From: Streptomyces sp. NBC_01260
GTDB lineage: Bacteria; Actinomycetota; Actinomycetes; Streptomycetales; Streptomycetaceae
Direction: 5' to 3'
Length of the DNA: 64,000 bases
Assembly: GCF_036226405.1 (NCBI RefSeq)
Contig: NZ_CP108464.1
Span: forward strand, 372,001 to 436,000
Both the position numbers and the translations under genes were made by a program. Below, piece by piece: positions 17,677 through 26,750 of this stretch. The notes under the pieces were generated by a model. It saw only the letters and a program-made list of their open reading frames with translations. It did not search any database and had not been told where the DNA came from. Numbering within the stretch: the first letter of the stretch is position 1; each line of letters begins with the position of its first letter.

Positions 17677-18531
17677 ATGTCGGTCCTGGTCGGTCTGACC
17701 GTGATGCTCGGCATGCTGGTGATCGTGCCGGCCGGGCTGCTGCTGACGGACGTACCGGAGCTCGGCCGGATACGGCGGCTGTGGCCGGCCTTCGCCGTAC
17801 CGGGAGCCGTCTCCCTCTGGCTGCCGCGCGGCCTGCCCGCCACCCTCCTCGCCCTCTGCTACGCCCTCGGGGCCGCTCTCCTCGCACTGCACGCCCTGCA
17901 CCGGCTCGCCCGCCACCCCGCGGCACTGCGCTCCTCGCGGACCGCGCCCGCCGAGGTCGCGCTGCTCACCGCCCTGGTGACCCCCTCGATCGCCGCGGCC
18001 GCACTGGTCGCCGAGCGCTCGGGGCACTCGCTGTTCGGCTTCGGCCTCGGCATCCTGGCGCTGACCGTGCCGCACTTCCACTTCGCCGGATTCGCCGCCG
18101 CCCTGGTCTCCGGACTGGTCTGCCGGCTCGTCGACAGCACCGCGGGCAGGTTCGCGGCGCTGAGCGTTCCGCTGGGTACCCTGCTCGTCCTGATCGGCTA
18201 TTTCGTCGGCGACCGGACCGAGTTGGCCGGGGCGGTCGTACTGACGGCGGGGATGTGGACCGTCGCCCTGCTGACCTGGCGGACGGTCCGGCCGGCCGGT
18301 CGCGACCGGGCCACCCGGCTGCTGCTCGCCACCTCGGCCGCAGCGCTCGCGGTGACCATGGTGCTCGCGCTGAGCTGGGCGCTGGGCGAGGCCACCGGAC
18401 TGCCCCATCCCACCCTGACCTGGATGGCCGCCACCCACGGCGTCGGCAACGCGCTGGGCTTCGCGCTCTGCTCGGTGCTCGCCTGGAGGCGGCTCCGCGA
18501 ACCCGCCGACCACGAAGGACGCACCGAATGA
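17677..18531 (+). CDS. YndJ-like integral membrane protein
   Basis: A 284-residue polytopic membrane protein with about eight hydrophobic segments. It contains the conserved LTVPHFHFAGFAAAL stretch and a late THGVGNALGFALCSVLAWR segment, both typical of the YndJ-like family. Function is unknown. It overlaps the following DUF1990 gene by ATGA and is preceded by the two TetR-type boxes, so it is the first gene of a regulated operon. Confidence 0.72.
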   Translation: MSVLVGLTVMLGMLVIVPAGLLLTDVPELGRIRRLWPAFAVPGAVSLWLPRGLPATLLALCYALGAALLALHALHRLARHPAALRSSRTAPAEVALLTALVTPSIAAAALVAERSGHSLFGFGLGILALTVPHFHFAGFAAALVSGLVCRLVDSTAGRFAALSVPLGTLLVLIGYFVGDRTELAGAVVLTAGMWTVALLTWRTVRPAGRDRATRLLLATSAAALAVTMVLALSWALGEATGLPHPTLTWMAATHGVGNALGFALCSVLAWRRLREPADHEGRTE

Positions 18532-19052
18532 GCACCCTGACGTACCCGGAAGTGGGCGCCACCCGTCTCGGCCCGCTCCCCGACGGCTACCACCACCTGC
18601 ACCACCGCAACCGGATCGGCCACGGCCGCGCGGACTTCGAGGCCGCCGGCGCCGCGGTCACCGAATTCCGTATGCACCGCGTCGCCGGAGCCCGGGTCGT
18701 CGCGTCGGCGCGACGCGCCGAGCCCGGAGCGGCCGTTCGGGTGGCACTGGGGGCGGGCCCGTTCCGGTTCACCGCGCCCTGCCGGGTCATCTGGACCGAG
18801 TACGCCGCGCAGCGCATCGGATTCGGCTACGGAACGCTGACCCGGCACCCCGAGTGCGGCGAGGAGTCCTTCGTGGTCGACCTGGCCGACGACGGGACGG
18901 TGTCGTTCACCGTCATGGCGTTCAGCCGGCCCGCCCGCTGGTACGCCCGGCTCGCCGGTCCGCTCGTACCGGTGGCCCAGCTCTGGTACGCGCGCAGGCT
19001 CGGCAGCACCCTGCGCCGGATCGTCACGGAGGCGCGCCAGAAGCGGAACTGA
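18528..19052 (+). CDS. DUF1990-family protein
   Basis: A 174-residue soluble protein of the DUF1990 (UPF0548) family. It has the GYHHLHHRNRIGHG segment near residue 20 and the FGYGTLTRHPECGEESFVV motif in the second half. A biochemical role is not established. The ATG overlaps the YndJ-like stop codon, indicating translational coupling. YndJ-like and DUF1990 genes are often paired, which supports both calls. Confidence 0.82.
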   Translation: MSTLTYPEVGATRLGPLPDGYHHLHHRNRIGHGRADFEAAGAAVTEFRMHRVAGARVVASARRAEPGAAVRVALGAGPFRFTAPCRVIWTEYAAQRIGFGYGTLTRHPECGEESFVVDLADDGTVSFTVMAFSRPARWYARLAGPLVPVAQLWYARRLGSTLRRIVTEARQKRN

Positions 19053-19080
19053 GGCGCCGGGAGGCGCCGCGGGGCCGATA

Positions 19081-20526
19081 ATGGAGGCAATGGAATGGTT
19101 CACCGCAGACGGGTACTGGCTCAGCCGGCTGATCTTTCAGCGAGCGCTCGCTGCCATCTATCTGACCGCCTTCCTCACCGCCGCGCTCCAGTTCCGGGCG
19201 CTGATCGGTGAACGCGGCATGCTGCCCGCTCCCGGACTCCTGCGGCGCACGGACTGGCGCACCGCTCCCGGGCTCTTCCGCCTCCACTACTCCGACCGCT
19301 TCTTCGCCCTGGTCGCGTGGACCGGCTGTGCGCTCTCCGTCGCGCTGATCGCCGGCCTGGACAGTCATCTGCCCCTGTGGGCGGCGATGCTGCTGTGGGC
19401 CCTGCCCTGGGCGCTGTACCTGTCGATCGTCCAGGTCGGCGACACCTGGTACGGCTTCGGCTGGGAGTCGCTGCTGCTGGAGACCGGATTCCTCGCCGTC
19501 TTCCTCGGCAACGCGGGCACCGCCCCGCCGGTGCTGGTGCTGTGGCTGCTGCGCTGGGTGCTGTTCCGGGTGGAGTTCGGCGCCGGGCTGATCAAGATCC
19601 GCGGCGACGCGTGCTGGCGCAGGCTGACGTGTTTGTACTTCCACCACGAGACCCAGCCGATGCCCGGCCCGCTGAGCTGGTTCTTCCACCGGCTGCCCCG
19701 GCCCCTGCACCGGGCCGAGGTGGCGGCCAACCATGTGACCCAGCTCCTGGTCCCGGTGCTGCTCTTCACCCCGCAGCCGGTGGCGGGCGCGGCGGCGGCC
19801 CTGATGGTCCTGACCCAGCTGTGGCTGGTGCTGTCGGGGAACTTCGCGTGGCTCAACTGGCTGACGATCGCGCTCGCCCTGTCGGCCGTCGACTGGTCCC
19901 CGGTCGCCGAGCCGCCCGCGCAGTCCGCCGCGCCCCTCTGGTACGAGGTGGTGGTCATCGCCGTCACCGCCCTGGTGCTGGCTCTGAGCTACCGCCCGGC
20001 CCGCAATCTGGTCTCGCGCCGCCAGGTGATGAACCGCTCGTTCGACCCTCTGCACCTGGTCAATACGTACGGCGCGTTCGGCAGCATCAGCCGGGTCCGG
20101 CTGGAGGTGGTGGTCGAGGGCACGGATGAGCGGGTCGTGCATCCGGGCACGGTCTGGCGGGAGTACGGGTTCCGCGGGAAGCCGGGAGATCCGCGGCGGC
20201 TGCCGCGCCAGTTCGCCCCGTACCACCTGCGGCTCGACTGGATGATGTGGTTCGCCGCTCTCTCACCCGCCTATGCCCGCCCCTGGTTCGGCCCGTTCGT
20301 GCAGCGGCTGCTGGAGAACGACCGGGACACGCTGCGGCTGCTGCGGCACAACCCGTTCCCCGGCGCCCCGCCCGCGCACGTCCGCGCCAGGGTGTACCGC
20401 TACCGGTACACGACCTGGCGCGAACTGCGGGCCACCGGGCGCTGGTGGCACCGCACCTACGTGCGGGACTTCATGCGGCCGGTGCCGCCGGGTCCCGCAC
20501 CGGTCAGCCCGACCAGGCGATCTTGA
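19081..20526 (+). CDS. Lipase maturation factor-family membrane protein
   Basis: A 481-residue membrane protein of the LMF family, with multiple helices over residues 15-310 and a large soluble C-terminal part. Typical marks are FRVEFGAGLIKIRGD, CLYFHHETQPMPGPLSWFFHRLP, the QVMNRSFDPLHLVNTYGAFGSI segment and LDWMMWFAA. In animals LMF1 helps lipases fold; the bacterial role is unknown. It lies 28 bases after the DUF1990 gene, so it is probably the third gene of the TetR-box operon. Its 3' end overlaps the convergent fucosidase gene by 23 bases. Confidence 0.88.
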   Translation: MEAMEWFTADGYWLSRLIFQRALAAIYLTAFLTAALQFRALIGERGMLPAPGLLRRTDWRTAPGLFRLHYSDRFFALVAWTGCALSVALIAGLDSHLPLWAAMLLWALPWALYLSIVQVGDTWYGFGWESLLLETGFLAVFLGNAGTAPPVLVLWLLRWVLFRVEFGAGLIKIRGDACWRRLTCLYFHHETQPMPGPLSWFFHRLPRPLHRAEVAANHVTQLLVPVLLFTPQPVAGAAAALMVLTQLWLVLSGNFAWLNWLTIALALSAVDWSPVAEPPAQSAAPLWYEVVVIAVTALVLALSYRPARNLVSRRQVMNRSFDPLHLVNTYGAFGSISRVRLEVVVEGTDERVVHPGTVWREYGFRGKPGDPRRLPRQFAPYHLRLDWMMWFAALSPAYARPWFGPFVQRLLENDRDTLRLLRHNPFPGAPPAHVRARVYRYRYTTWRELRATGRWWHRTYVRDFMRPVPPGPAPVSPTRRS

Positions 20527-22858
20527 ACACCCAGGCGTGCTCGCCGGTCCTGCGGGCCGCCGCCGGTACGTCGACCACCAGCGAGTCGCCGGTGGTGCGC
20601 CAGCTCAGCGGCCGGTCGTACCCGAGCAGCGTGATCCGGTCGCCGCCGCGGACCGGCACCGGGGCCCCGACCGTCAGGGTCGCGCCGGGCCGGGCCAGCG
20701 AGTGGATGTAGAACGCCTTGTCCGGCCGGACGGTGAACCGCAGATCCTCGCCCAGCTGCGGCATCCGCGACCAGTACGTGGTGTCGTAGATCGCCTCTCC
20801 GTTGGTCTTCAGCCACTGCCCCGTCTCGCGCAGCCTGCGCTGCATGATGTCGGGGATCGTGCCGTCGGCCTTCGGTCCGATGTCGAGCAGGAAGTTCCCG
20901 TTCTTGGAGACGATGTCGACGAGCGAGTGCACGATCTCCTCGGCCGTCATGTACTTCTCGTCCGGGGTCTGCGCGTTGTAGCCGTAGCTGTAGGGGTCGA
21001 GGCCCCGGCTGGACTCCCATTTGGCGGTGACGATCTGGTCGTACGTCGTGTACTCGGGCGTCGTGAAGTCGTGCGACCCGATTCCCGAGCGGTCGTTGAC
21101 CGTGACGTCCACCGGACGGGCCCGGTTCTTGGCCTGGTTGAAGTACTCGGCGAGCACCCGGTGGCTGTCGTTGTCGCCACCGATGTCACACCAGATGATC
21201 TCGGGGTCGTACCCCTCGATCAGCTCCAGCATCTGCGGGCCCTGGAACTCGGTGACGTAGTCCTTGCCCGCCGAGTGGCCGGTGTACGGGACGGGCTCCA
21301 GGGTGTACGGATTGCGCGGGGCGTGGCCCATCCACGGGTGGTCCGGGTTGAACCACTCGGGCATCGAGAAGTACAAGCCGCGGTGGAGTTCGGGGGCGTA
21401 GCGCCGTGAGGCGTCGAAGAGTTCCCTGATCACATCGCGCTTGGGGCCCATCTTCACGGAGTTGCGGTCGGAGAGTTTGGTGTCCCAGAGTGCGAAGCCC
21501 TCGTGGTGCTTCGAGGTGAGCACGTGGTACTGCGCGCCGGCGTCCCGGAACAGCTCGACCCAGGAGCGGGGGTCGAAGTGTTCGGCGCGGAACCGCGGGA
21601 TGAAGTCGTCGTAGGCGAACGACTCGCCGTAGGTGTCGCGGTGATGGGCGTAGGTGGGGTTGTTCGGGTCCTGCATCTGGTTCCAGTACCACTCGGCGTA
21701 CTGCGTGCCGACCGGCGCCCAGGCCGGGACCGAGTAGACGCCCCAGTGGATGAAGATCCCGAACTTCGCGTCCTGGAACCAGTACGGCGCCTGGTGGGTG
21801 GAGAGGGACGCGTCCGTGGGGGTGTAGTCGGGGACCCCGAGGGTGAGCGAGCGCCGGACCGTTGCCGCCTGCTGTCCCCGGCCGCGAGCCACCACGCCGC
21901 CGTCCCGGGCGGTGCCGGGCGCGGTACCCGGTCTGTTGCGGATGCCGATGCGCACGCGGGCCTGGTCGCCGGGGGCGAGCCGGGTGACGCGGGCGGGTGC
22001 GACGGTACGCGCCCCGGGTACGTCCACCGAGAGGGTGAGGCCGTCGGCGGCGAGGATGCCGACCGTGCCCGCGTTGACGACCGTGGCCTCGACGCTCTGT
22101 GCTCCGTGTTCCAGCAGCGAGGTGGTGGAGCGGGCGTCGCGTACGGCCAGGGCCCGTCCCTCGGCCGCCGGTTGCAGGGAGAGCGCGAAGATGTGCAGGG
22201 CGGACTTGTCGGCCTCGGCGGGCTGGGTGGTGGGAAGGGTCAGCGCGACGGCCTGCCTTGTCGGGTCGAGCGGGATCTCGGACACGGCGATGGAGACCGG
22301 GTGCGGGTCCTTCGTCCCGTCGGGGGCGTAGCGGTAGGCGGAGGTCAGGTCGCCGCTGCCGGAGTACCAGTCGGGTCCGGCGAGGGCCGGGGCCGATGTG
22401 GTGCCGTCGGCGTAGTGCACCGTGGCCTTGCCCGACGCGGCTCCGTAGCTGCACGCGGTGAGGAGGAGGCCGGACAGGTAGCGGCCCGGCGGGAGGTCGA
22501 TGCGCTGGCCGAGGGCGACGATGTTGTTCTTCGCCCCCGCCCCGGCGGCCGGGAAGCGGAAGGTGGTACCGGCTATCTCCCGCTCCCCTGCGGGGAGTTC
22601 CTCGCCGGGGAAGGTGTAGCCGGAGCCGTCGAAACTGCCGCCGCGGGCCTCGGCGGTGTCGATGCCGTCGTTGTCGAACCAGTCGTCGAGGGGGACGGGG
22701 ACGGCCGGGGGCACGGTCCCCCAGTCACCGCCGTGAACGGTCTCGGGCGCGGTCCCGGTTCGCGGGGCCGCTTCGGCGGTGGCGGGGGTGAGCAGGGCGG
22801 CGCCGACTGCCGCCCCTGCCGTCATTCCGAGTACATGGCGCCTGGGAAGTTCGGTCAT
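20504..22858 (-). CDS. Secreted GH29 alpha-L-fucosidase
   Basis: A 784-residue enzyme releasing alpha-linked L-fucose. The N-terminus RRHVLGMTAGAAVGAAL looks like a Tat signal. Residues about 60-340 are accessory beta-type domains, and the GH29 barrel follows from QAPYWFQDAKFGIFIHWG. LTSKHHEGFALWD is the substrate-binding signature and EIIWCDIGGD holds the catalytic nucleophile Asp. I chose the ATG at 22858; a GTG at 22879 would add seven residues and destroy the likely leaderless layout. Released fucose could feed the operon at 1-3.2 kb. Confidence 0.88.
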   Translation of the reverse strand: MTELPRRHVLGMTAGAAVGAALLTPATAEAAPRTGTAPETVHGGDWGTVPPAVPVPLDDWFDNDGIDTAEARGGSFDGSGYTFPGEELPAGEREIAGTTFRFPAAGAGAKNNIVALGQRIDLPPGRYLSGLLLTACSYGAASGKATVHYADGTTSAPALAGPDWYSGSGDLTSAYRYAPDGTKDPHPVSIAVSEIPLDPTRQAVALTLPTTQPAEADKSALHIFALSLQPAAEGRALAVRDARSTTSLLEHGAQSVEATVVNAGTVGILAADGLTLSVDVPGARTVAPARVTRLAPGDQARVRIGIRNRPGTAPGTARDGGVVARGRGQQAATVRRSLTLGVPDYTPTDASLSTHQAPYWFQDAKFGIFIHWGVYSVPAWAPVGTQYAEWYWNQMQDPNNPTYAHHRDTYGESFAYDDFIPRFRAEHFDPRSWVELFRDAGAQYHVLTSKHHEGFALWDTKLSDRNSVKMGPKRDVIRELFDASRRYAPELHRGLYFSMPEWFNPDHPWMGHAPRNPYTLEPVPYTGHSAGKDYVTEFQGPQMLELIEGYDPEIIWCDIGGDNDSHRVLAEYFNQAKNRARPVDVTVNDRSGIGSHDFTTPEYTTYDQIVTAKWESSRGLDPYSYGYNAQTPDEKYMTAEEIVHSLVDIVSKNGNFLLDIGPKADGTIPDIMQRRLRETGQWLKTNGEAIYDTTYWSRMPQLGEDLRFTVRPDKAFYIHSLARPGATLTVGAPVPVRGGDRITLLGYDRPLSWRTTGDSLVVDVPAAARRTGEHAWVFKIAWSG

Positions 22859-22862
22859 GACG

Positions 22863-22895
22863 TCCGATGATTGGAGCACGACGTGAACCTGTCAA
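22863..22895 (-). promoter_or_regulatory. Fucosidase promoter with TCCGATG-type operator
   Basis: On the minus strand TTGACA (22890-22895) is 17 bases from AATCAT (22867-22872). The ATG follows the -10 by 8 bases, so the mRNA is probably leaderless. The complement TCCGATGATT (22863-22872) covers the -10 and resembles the site in the fucose-type operon promoter near 3.2 kb. Confidence 0.5.
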
Positions 22896-22920
22896 TGCAA
22901 TCTTCCAGACAGAACGAAAC

Positions 22921-22992
22921 TTCTCCCCCACATCCATCGGATGACTCGGGGGAGAAAGCGGGGTGGGCCGGGCATGTGACGACCGGCCCACC
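22921..22992 (-). terminator. Tandem hairpins ending the urease-amt operon
   Basis: GGTGGGCCGG and CCGGCCCACC (22962-22971, 22983-22992) form one hairpin 10 bases after the amt stop. A second has arms TTCTCCCCC and GGGGGAGAA (22921-22929, 22948-22956), with an inner CATCC/GGATG pair, and is followed on the minus strand by GTTTCGTT. Its loop also contains CATCGGATG, which could instead be a regulator site for the fucosidase. Confidence 0.6.
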
Positions 22993-23001
22993 CCCCGTCG
23001 G

Positions 23002-24351
23002 CTACTTCTCGTGCTCGCGGGCCCGCAGCAGGGTGCTGATCTGCTTGACGAGTTCGTCGTCGCTGGTCACGGGCTTGCCGGAGACCAGCGCACCGAGGCG
23101 CTCGGCGGTCTGGAAGTCGTACGCCCGCTCTGCCTCCGCGCCGGGAACGCTGTCGTACTCCTCCTTGGCACGGAACCCGACGGTCAGCTCCACGGCCTTG
23201 GCGATGAGCCAGGTCAGGATGAACGAGAAGGCGATCACGGCGACGATGGCGACAAGCTGCTTGCCCAGCAGCCCCCAGCCGCCTCCGTAGAACAGTCCCT
23301 TCTTGCCGCTGATGCGTGCGGTGGCGAACAGGCCGACCATGATCAGGCCGATCAGCCCGCCGACACCGTGCACGCCCACCACGTCGAGGGTGTCGTCCAC
23401 GTTGAAACGGAACTTCAGCGTGATCGCGAAGGCGCAGACCGCGCCGACGACGAGGCCGGTGATGACCGCGCCGAGCGTGTTGATCTCGCCGCAGGCCGGG
23501 GTGATGGCGACCATGCCCGCGACGGCGGACGAGACGACCCCCATCGTGGTGACTCTGCCGGTGCGCCACTTCTCCACCAGCGGCCAGGTGACCATCGCGC
23601 CCGCGGCCCCGAGCTGAGTGTTGATGAAGGCCGCGGCTGCGGTGCCCTGGTCGCTCAGTGCCGAACCGGAGTTGAAGCCGAACCAGCCGAACCAGAGCAG
23701 CCCGACCCCGATGACCACAAGGGGAATGTTGTTGGGGCGCTCCTCACGGCGGGCGAAGTCGCGCGGTGCCCGCAGGACGAGCGCGACGGCGAGGCCCGCG
23801 ACACCGGAGTTGAGCTCCACCGGGAGACCGCCGGCGAAGTCGAGGGCGCCGAGGTGCCTGACGATCCAGCCGTCCGAGTCGAACACCCAGTGCGCGAGGG
23901 GGATGTAGACGATGAGCAGCCACAGCACGACGAAGACGAGCCAGCCCTTCATCGTGGCGCGGTCGGCGATCGAACCGCTGATCAGCGCCACCGTGATAAT
24001 GGCGAAGCCCATCTGGAAGGTGCTGTAGACGTAGGTGGGGATCGATCCGGTCAGCGTGGTCAGGTCGATGCCGCGCATGAACACATGGTTGAGATTGCCG
24101 ATGACTCCGGCTCCTCCGACATCCGGTCCGAACGCGAGCGTGTATCCGATGACCCACCAGACGAGGGTGCCGAACGCGAGCGCGGCGAAGCTCATCTTGA
24201 TCATCATCAACACGTGTTTGGTGCGCACCATGCCGCCGTAGAAGAACGCGAGACCGGGCGTCATCAGCAGCACCATGGCGGTGGAGGCGAGCAGCCAGGC
24301 GGTGTCACCGGAGTCGTACGCGGGCGGCATCGGCGCGGGAGCGGTGTTCAT
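23002..24351 (-). CDS. amt: Ammonium transporter (Amt/MEP family)
   Basis: A 449-residue channel with about 11 transmembrane helices. It has the AmtB-like N-terminal DTAWLLASTAMVLLMTPGLAFFYGGMVR, the GLLWFGWFGFNSGSAL signature and the pore-lining twin His motifs in DVVGVHGVGG. The soluble C-tail (about 400-449) is longer than the minimum and might bind a PII protein. It lies 36 bases after ureD at the end of the urea operon. In this setting it may recapture ammonium that leaks out after urea hydrolysis. Confidence 0.93.
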   Translation of the reverse strand: MNTAPAPMPPAYDSGDTAWLLASTAMVLLMTPGLAFFYGGMVRTKHVLMMIKMSFAALAFGTLVWWVIGYTLAFGPDVGGAGVIGNLNHVFMRGIDLTTLTGSIPTYVYSTFQMGFAIITVALISGSIADRATMKGWLVFVVLWLLIVYIPLAHWVFDSDGWIVRHLGALDFAGGLPVELNSGVAGLAVALVLRAPRDFARREERPNNIPLVVIGVGLLWFGWFGFNSGSALSDQGTAAAAFINTQLGAAGAMVTWPLVEKWRTGRVTTMGVVSSAVAGMVAITPACGEINTLGAVITGLVVGAVCAFAITLKFRFNVDDTLDVVGVHGVGGLIGLIMVGLFATARISGKKGLFYGGGWGLLGKQLVAIVAVIAFSFILTWLIAKAVELTVGFRAKEEYDSVPGAEAERAYDFQTAERLGALVSGKPVTSDDELVKQISTLLRAREHEK

Positions 24352-24387
24352 CGGCGGGCACCTCGTTGGTTCGTGGGGGCGGAGGGG

Positions 24388-25347
24388 CTACGGCTTGCGC
24401 AGATCGGGGGCGGGATGGCCGGTGAGCAGCCGGCGCACGGACTGCCAGGCCGCCTGATGGGCCGCGGCGACCCGGATCGGGCTGTCGTCCAGCAGCCGCA
24501 TCCAGGCGCCGCAGTCCCGGGGCAGGACGCTCACGCCGTACAGGACGCCGAGTGGGGCCAGCGCCTCGTGCAGGGTGTCGGCGAGTTCGGCGGCCGGGGT
24601 GCGGTCGGTCACGACGAAGAGCGAGGCGACATGGTCGTGCCCGGCGAACACACCGGGTCCCAGGTCTCCCCCGCCGTCCGGCCCCGGGGCGAGGCGCAGG
24701 GTGTCGACGGCAAGCAGGGTGCCGTCGGGCCTGCGGATACACAGGTCGGTGGCGAGCACCCGGTAGGCGTGGCGTTCACCGCGGGCGAGCCGTCCGGCCG
24801 TGAGGGTGTCGCCGACGACGACGGTGGCGCCGCTTGCGACCGTGACCTCGGTGCGCTGGTAGAAACGCGCGTCCTTGAACGGGATCAGCGGGTCCGGCAG
24901 GTACTCGACGTAGCTCCCGGCCTCCGCCGTCAGGTGCACCCGCTGGCTCGCGTAGTCGTGCTCCATGCGGAAGATCTTGGTGGCGGCCTGGGTGGTCAGA
25001 TGGACCTGGGTGTCCGGTCCGCAGCGGAAGTCCATCCGGTAGCGGTCGGCCTGGGCGACGCCGCCGCCGGTCGCCATCAGGTAGACGTAGCTCATGCCGG
25101 GCAGCGCGGGGTCGATCCACAGCGGCCGCATGATCTGCAGCGGTGTCTTCTGGTAGCGCTCGACGAGTTCGGTACGCCCGCCCCGCACGGCGAAGGCCAG
25201 GTCGAGGATGCCGACCTTGGCCGGGGACCCGGGCGCGAGCGTGTCGGGCACGGAGGCCAGGGCCGCCACGTCCGGGGGGACCCGGACCGCCGTGTAGTAC
25301 TCCTCGGCGAGCCGGTCGGCCGGGGGCCGGTGCGGGGCGAGCGTCAT
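24388..25347 (-). CDS. ureD: Urease accessory protein UreD
   Basis: A 319-residue UreD/UreH-family scaffold that binds apo-urease and recruits UreF and UreG for nickel loading. Family marks include QIMRPLWIDPALPGMSYVYLMATGGGVAQADRY, TTQAATKIFRM and LPDPLIPFKDARFYQRT. The long first 40 residues are less conserved. It begins one base after the ureG stop. Confidence 0.92.
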   Translation of the reverse strand: MTLAPHRPPADRLAEEYYTAVRVPPDVAALASVPDTLAPGSPAKVGILDLAFAVRGGRTELVERYQKTPLQIMRPLWIDPALPGMSYVYLMATGGGVAQADRYRMDFRCGPDTQVHLTTQAATKIFRMEHDYASQRVHLTAEAGSYVEYLPDPLIPFKDARFYQRTEVTVASGATVVVGDTLTAGRLARGERHAYRVLATDLCIRRPDGTLLAVDTLRLAPGPDGGGDLGPGVFAGHDHVASLFVVTDRTPAAELADTLHEALAPLGVLYGVSVLPRDCGAWMRLLDDSPIRVAAAHQAAWQSVRRLLTGHPAPDLRKP

Positions 25348-25348
25348 C

Positions 25349-25969
25349 TCAGATCAGCACCTTGCGGCGCGATTCGAGGTAGACCGCGATCTCGTCGATG
25401 CCGACGCCGGTCAGGCAGTCGGTGAGGACGACGGGGCGGTTGTCCCGGACCCGGTGGGCGTCGGACTCCATGACGTTGATGTCCGTGCGGACGTACTGCG
25501 CGATATCGATCTTGTTGATGACGAGGAGATCGGACTCGGTGATGCCGGGGCCGCGCTTGCGGGGCATCTTCTCGCCCTCCGCGGTGTCCAGCACGAAGAG
25601 GAAGAGGTCCACGAGGGCCGGGCTGAAGGTCAGGGTGAGGTTGTCGCCACCGGACTCGTAGAGCAGTGTGTCCGTGTCCGGGAAGCGCTCCAGCATCTCG
25701 GCGCCGGCCGCCAGGTTCATCGTGGGGTCGTCGCGTACGGCGGTGTGCGGGCAGGCGCCTGTCTCGACCCCGACTACGCGCTCCGGTTCGAGGACTCCGG
25801 CCAGGGTGCGGCGGATGTGCTGGGCGTCCTCCTGGGTGTAGATGTCGTTGGTGATGACGGAGGGGCGGTGTCCGCGCTCGATCAGAATCGGCACCAGCGC
25901 CTCGATGAGCGCGGTCTTGCCGGATCCGACCGGTCCGCCGACGCCGACCCGCAGTACGTTGTCGTCCAT
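25349..25969 (-). CDS. ureG: Urease accessory GTPase UreG
   Basis: A 206-residue SIMIBI-class GTPase that drives nickel insertion into urease. The P-loop is GGPVGSGKTALIEAL near the N-terminus. ETGACPHTAVRDD carries the CPH nickel site at the dimer interface, followed by ESGGDNL and the base-recognition NKIDIAQYV. It lacks the N-terminal His stretch seen in some UreGs. It lies 30 bases after ureF in the operon. Confidence 0.96.
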   Translation of the reverse strand: MDDNVLRVGVGGPVGSGKTALIEALVPILIERGHRPSVITNDIYTQEDAQHIRRTLAGVLEPERVVGVETGACPHTAVRDDPTMNLAAGAEMLERFPDTDTLLYESGGDNLTLTFSPALVDLFLFVLDTAEGEKMPRKRGPGITESDLLVINKIDIAQYVRTDINVMESDAHRVRDNRPVVLTDCLTGVGIDEIAVYLESRRKVLI

Positions 25970-25999
25970 GGTGCTCCCTGAAGTGTGACGGGGTGGATT

Positions 26000-26746
26000 T
26001 CAGCTGGCGAAGAGCCGGGCCTCGGCGCGTTCATGACGGCCCGACATGATGTCCGAGGCGAAGACGGTGGCGCCGACGTCATCGAGTTCGCGCCGCAGCG
26101 CCGCCTCGACGGCCTCTTCGATGACGGGTGCGGCACCCCGCAGGAGAGTCTGCGCCGAGCGGTGGTCGGTCAGCCGGAGCCGCAGGGCCGCACCCGCGAA
26201 GCTGACGCAGAAGGCGAACAGGTCCGAGGCGACGGCCTGCCGGAGCGGGACCCCGGTCGCGGCGTAGATGACACCTGCGGCCACCGCCTGGGTACCGGGG
26301 GCCTCCCGGCGTACCACGCGGTCGAAGTAGTCGCCGATCTCCGGGCGGTCGAAGACCTCGTGGCCCAGGTCGAGCAGCTGCCGGCCGGTCCGGGTGGCGG
26401 CCTGGCGCATCTCGCGGCCCAGCTTGGTCGCGAAGAGGTGCTCGTCGATCCGGACGACGGCCGCCGGGTCGCCCGCCGCGGTCGCGCGGTGGGCGAGGGC
26501 GAGCGCCGTGGCATCGGCGGGACCGACGCCGTGCAGCAGCAGGTCCCGGAGCAGCAGCGGCACGGCGGCGGGGCCGACGGCCCCGGCCTGGGCGAAGCCC
26601 TCCAGGCTGTGCGACAGCGTGTAGAAGCCGCTCGGGAACGCGGAGTCGGTCAGCTGGAGGCTGACCAGCAGCGGTCCCAGATCCGTGCCGGCCGCGGTCA
26701 TGGCCGGCACGGACTCGCCCGCGGTGTCGCCCTCGTTGCGGTACAC
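26000..26746 (-). CDS. ureF: Urease accessory protein UreF
   Basis: An all-helical protein of up to 248 residues that acts as a GTPase regulator in the UreDFG complex. Family marks are SLQLTDSAFPSGFYTLSHSLEGF and the later Arg/Ala-rich helices. Start is uncertain: GTG at 26746 sits 4 bases after the ureC stop, while the ATG at 26701 gives a 233-residue protein closer to the usual length. Neither has a strong ribosome site, so coupling to ureC translation is likely. Confidence 0.92.
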   Translation of the reverse strand: MYRNEGDTAGESVPAMTAAGTDLGPLLVSLQLTDSAFPSGFYTLSHSLEGFAQAGAVGPAAVPLLLRDLLLHGVGPADATALALAHRATAAGDPAAVVRIDEHLFATKLGREMRQAATRTGRQLLDLGHEVFDRPEIGDYFDRVVRREAPGTQAVAAGVIYAATGVPLRQAVASDLFAFCVSFAGAALRLRLTDHRSAQTLLRGAAPVIEEAVEAALRRELDDVGATVFASDIMSGRHERAEARLFAS

Positions 26747-26750
26747 CGGC

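Noticed and set aside
22935..22943. CATCGGATG as a third fucose operator
   Set aside because: It lies in the loop of a hairpin with 9-bp arms that fits a terminator of the amt operon, so I did not count it as independent evidence.
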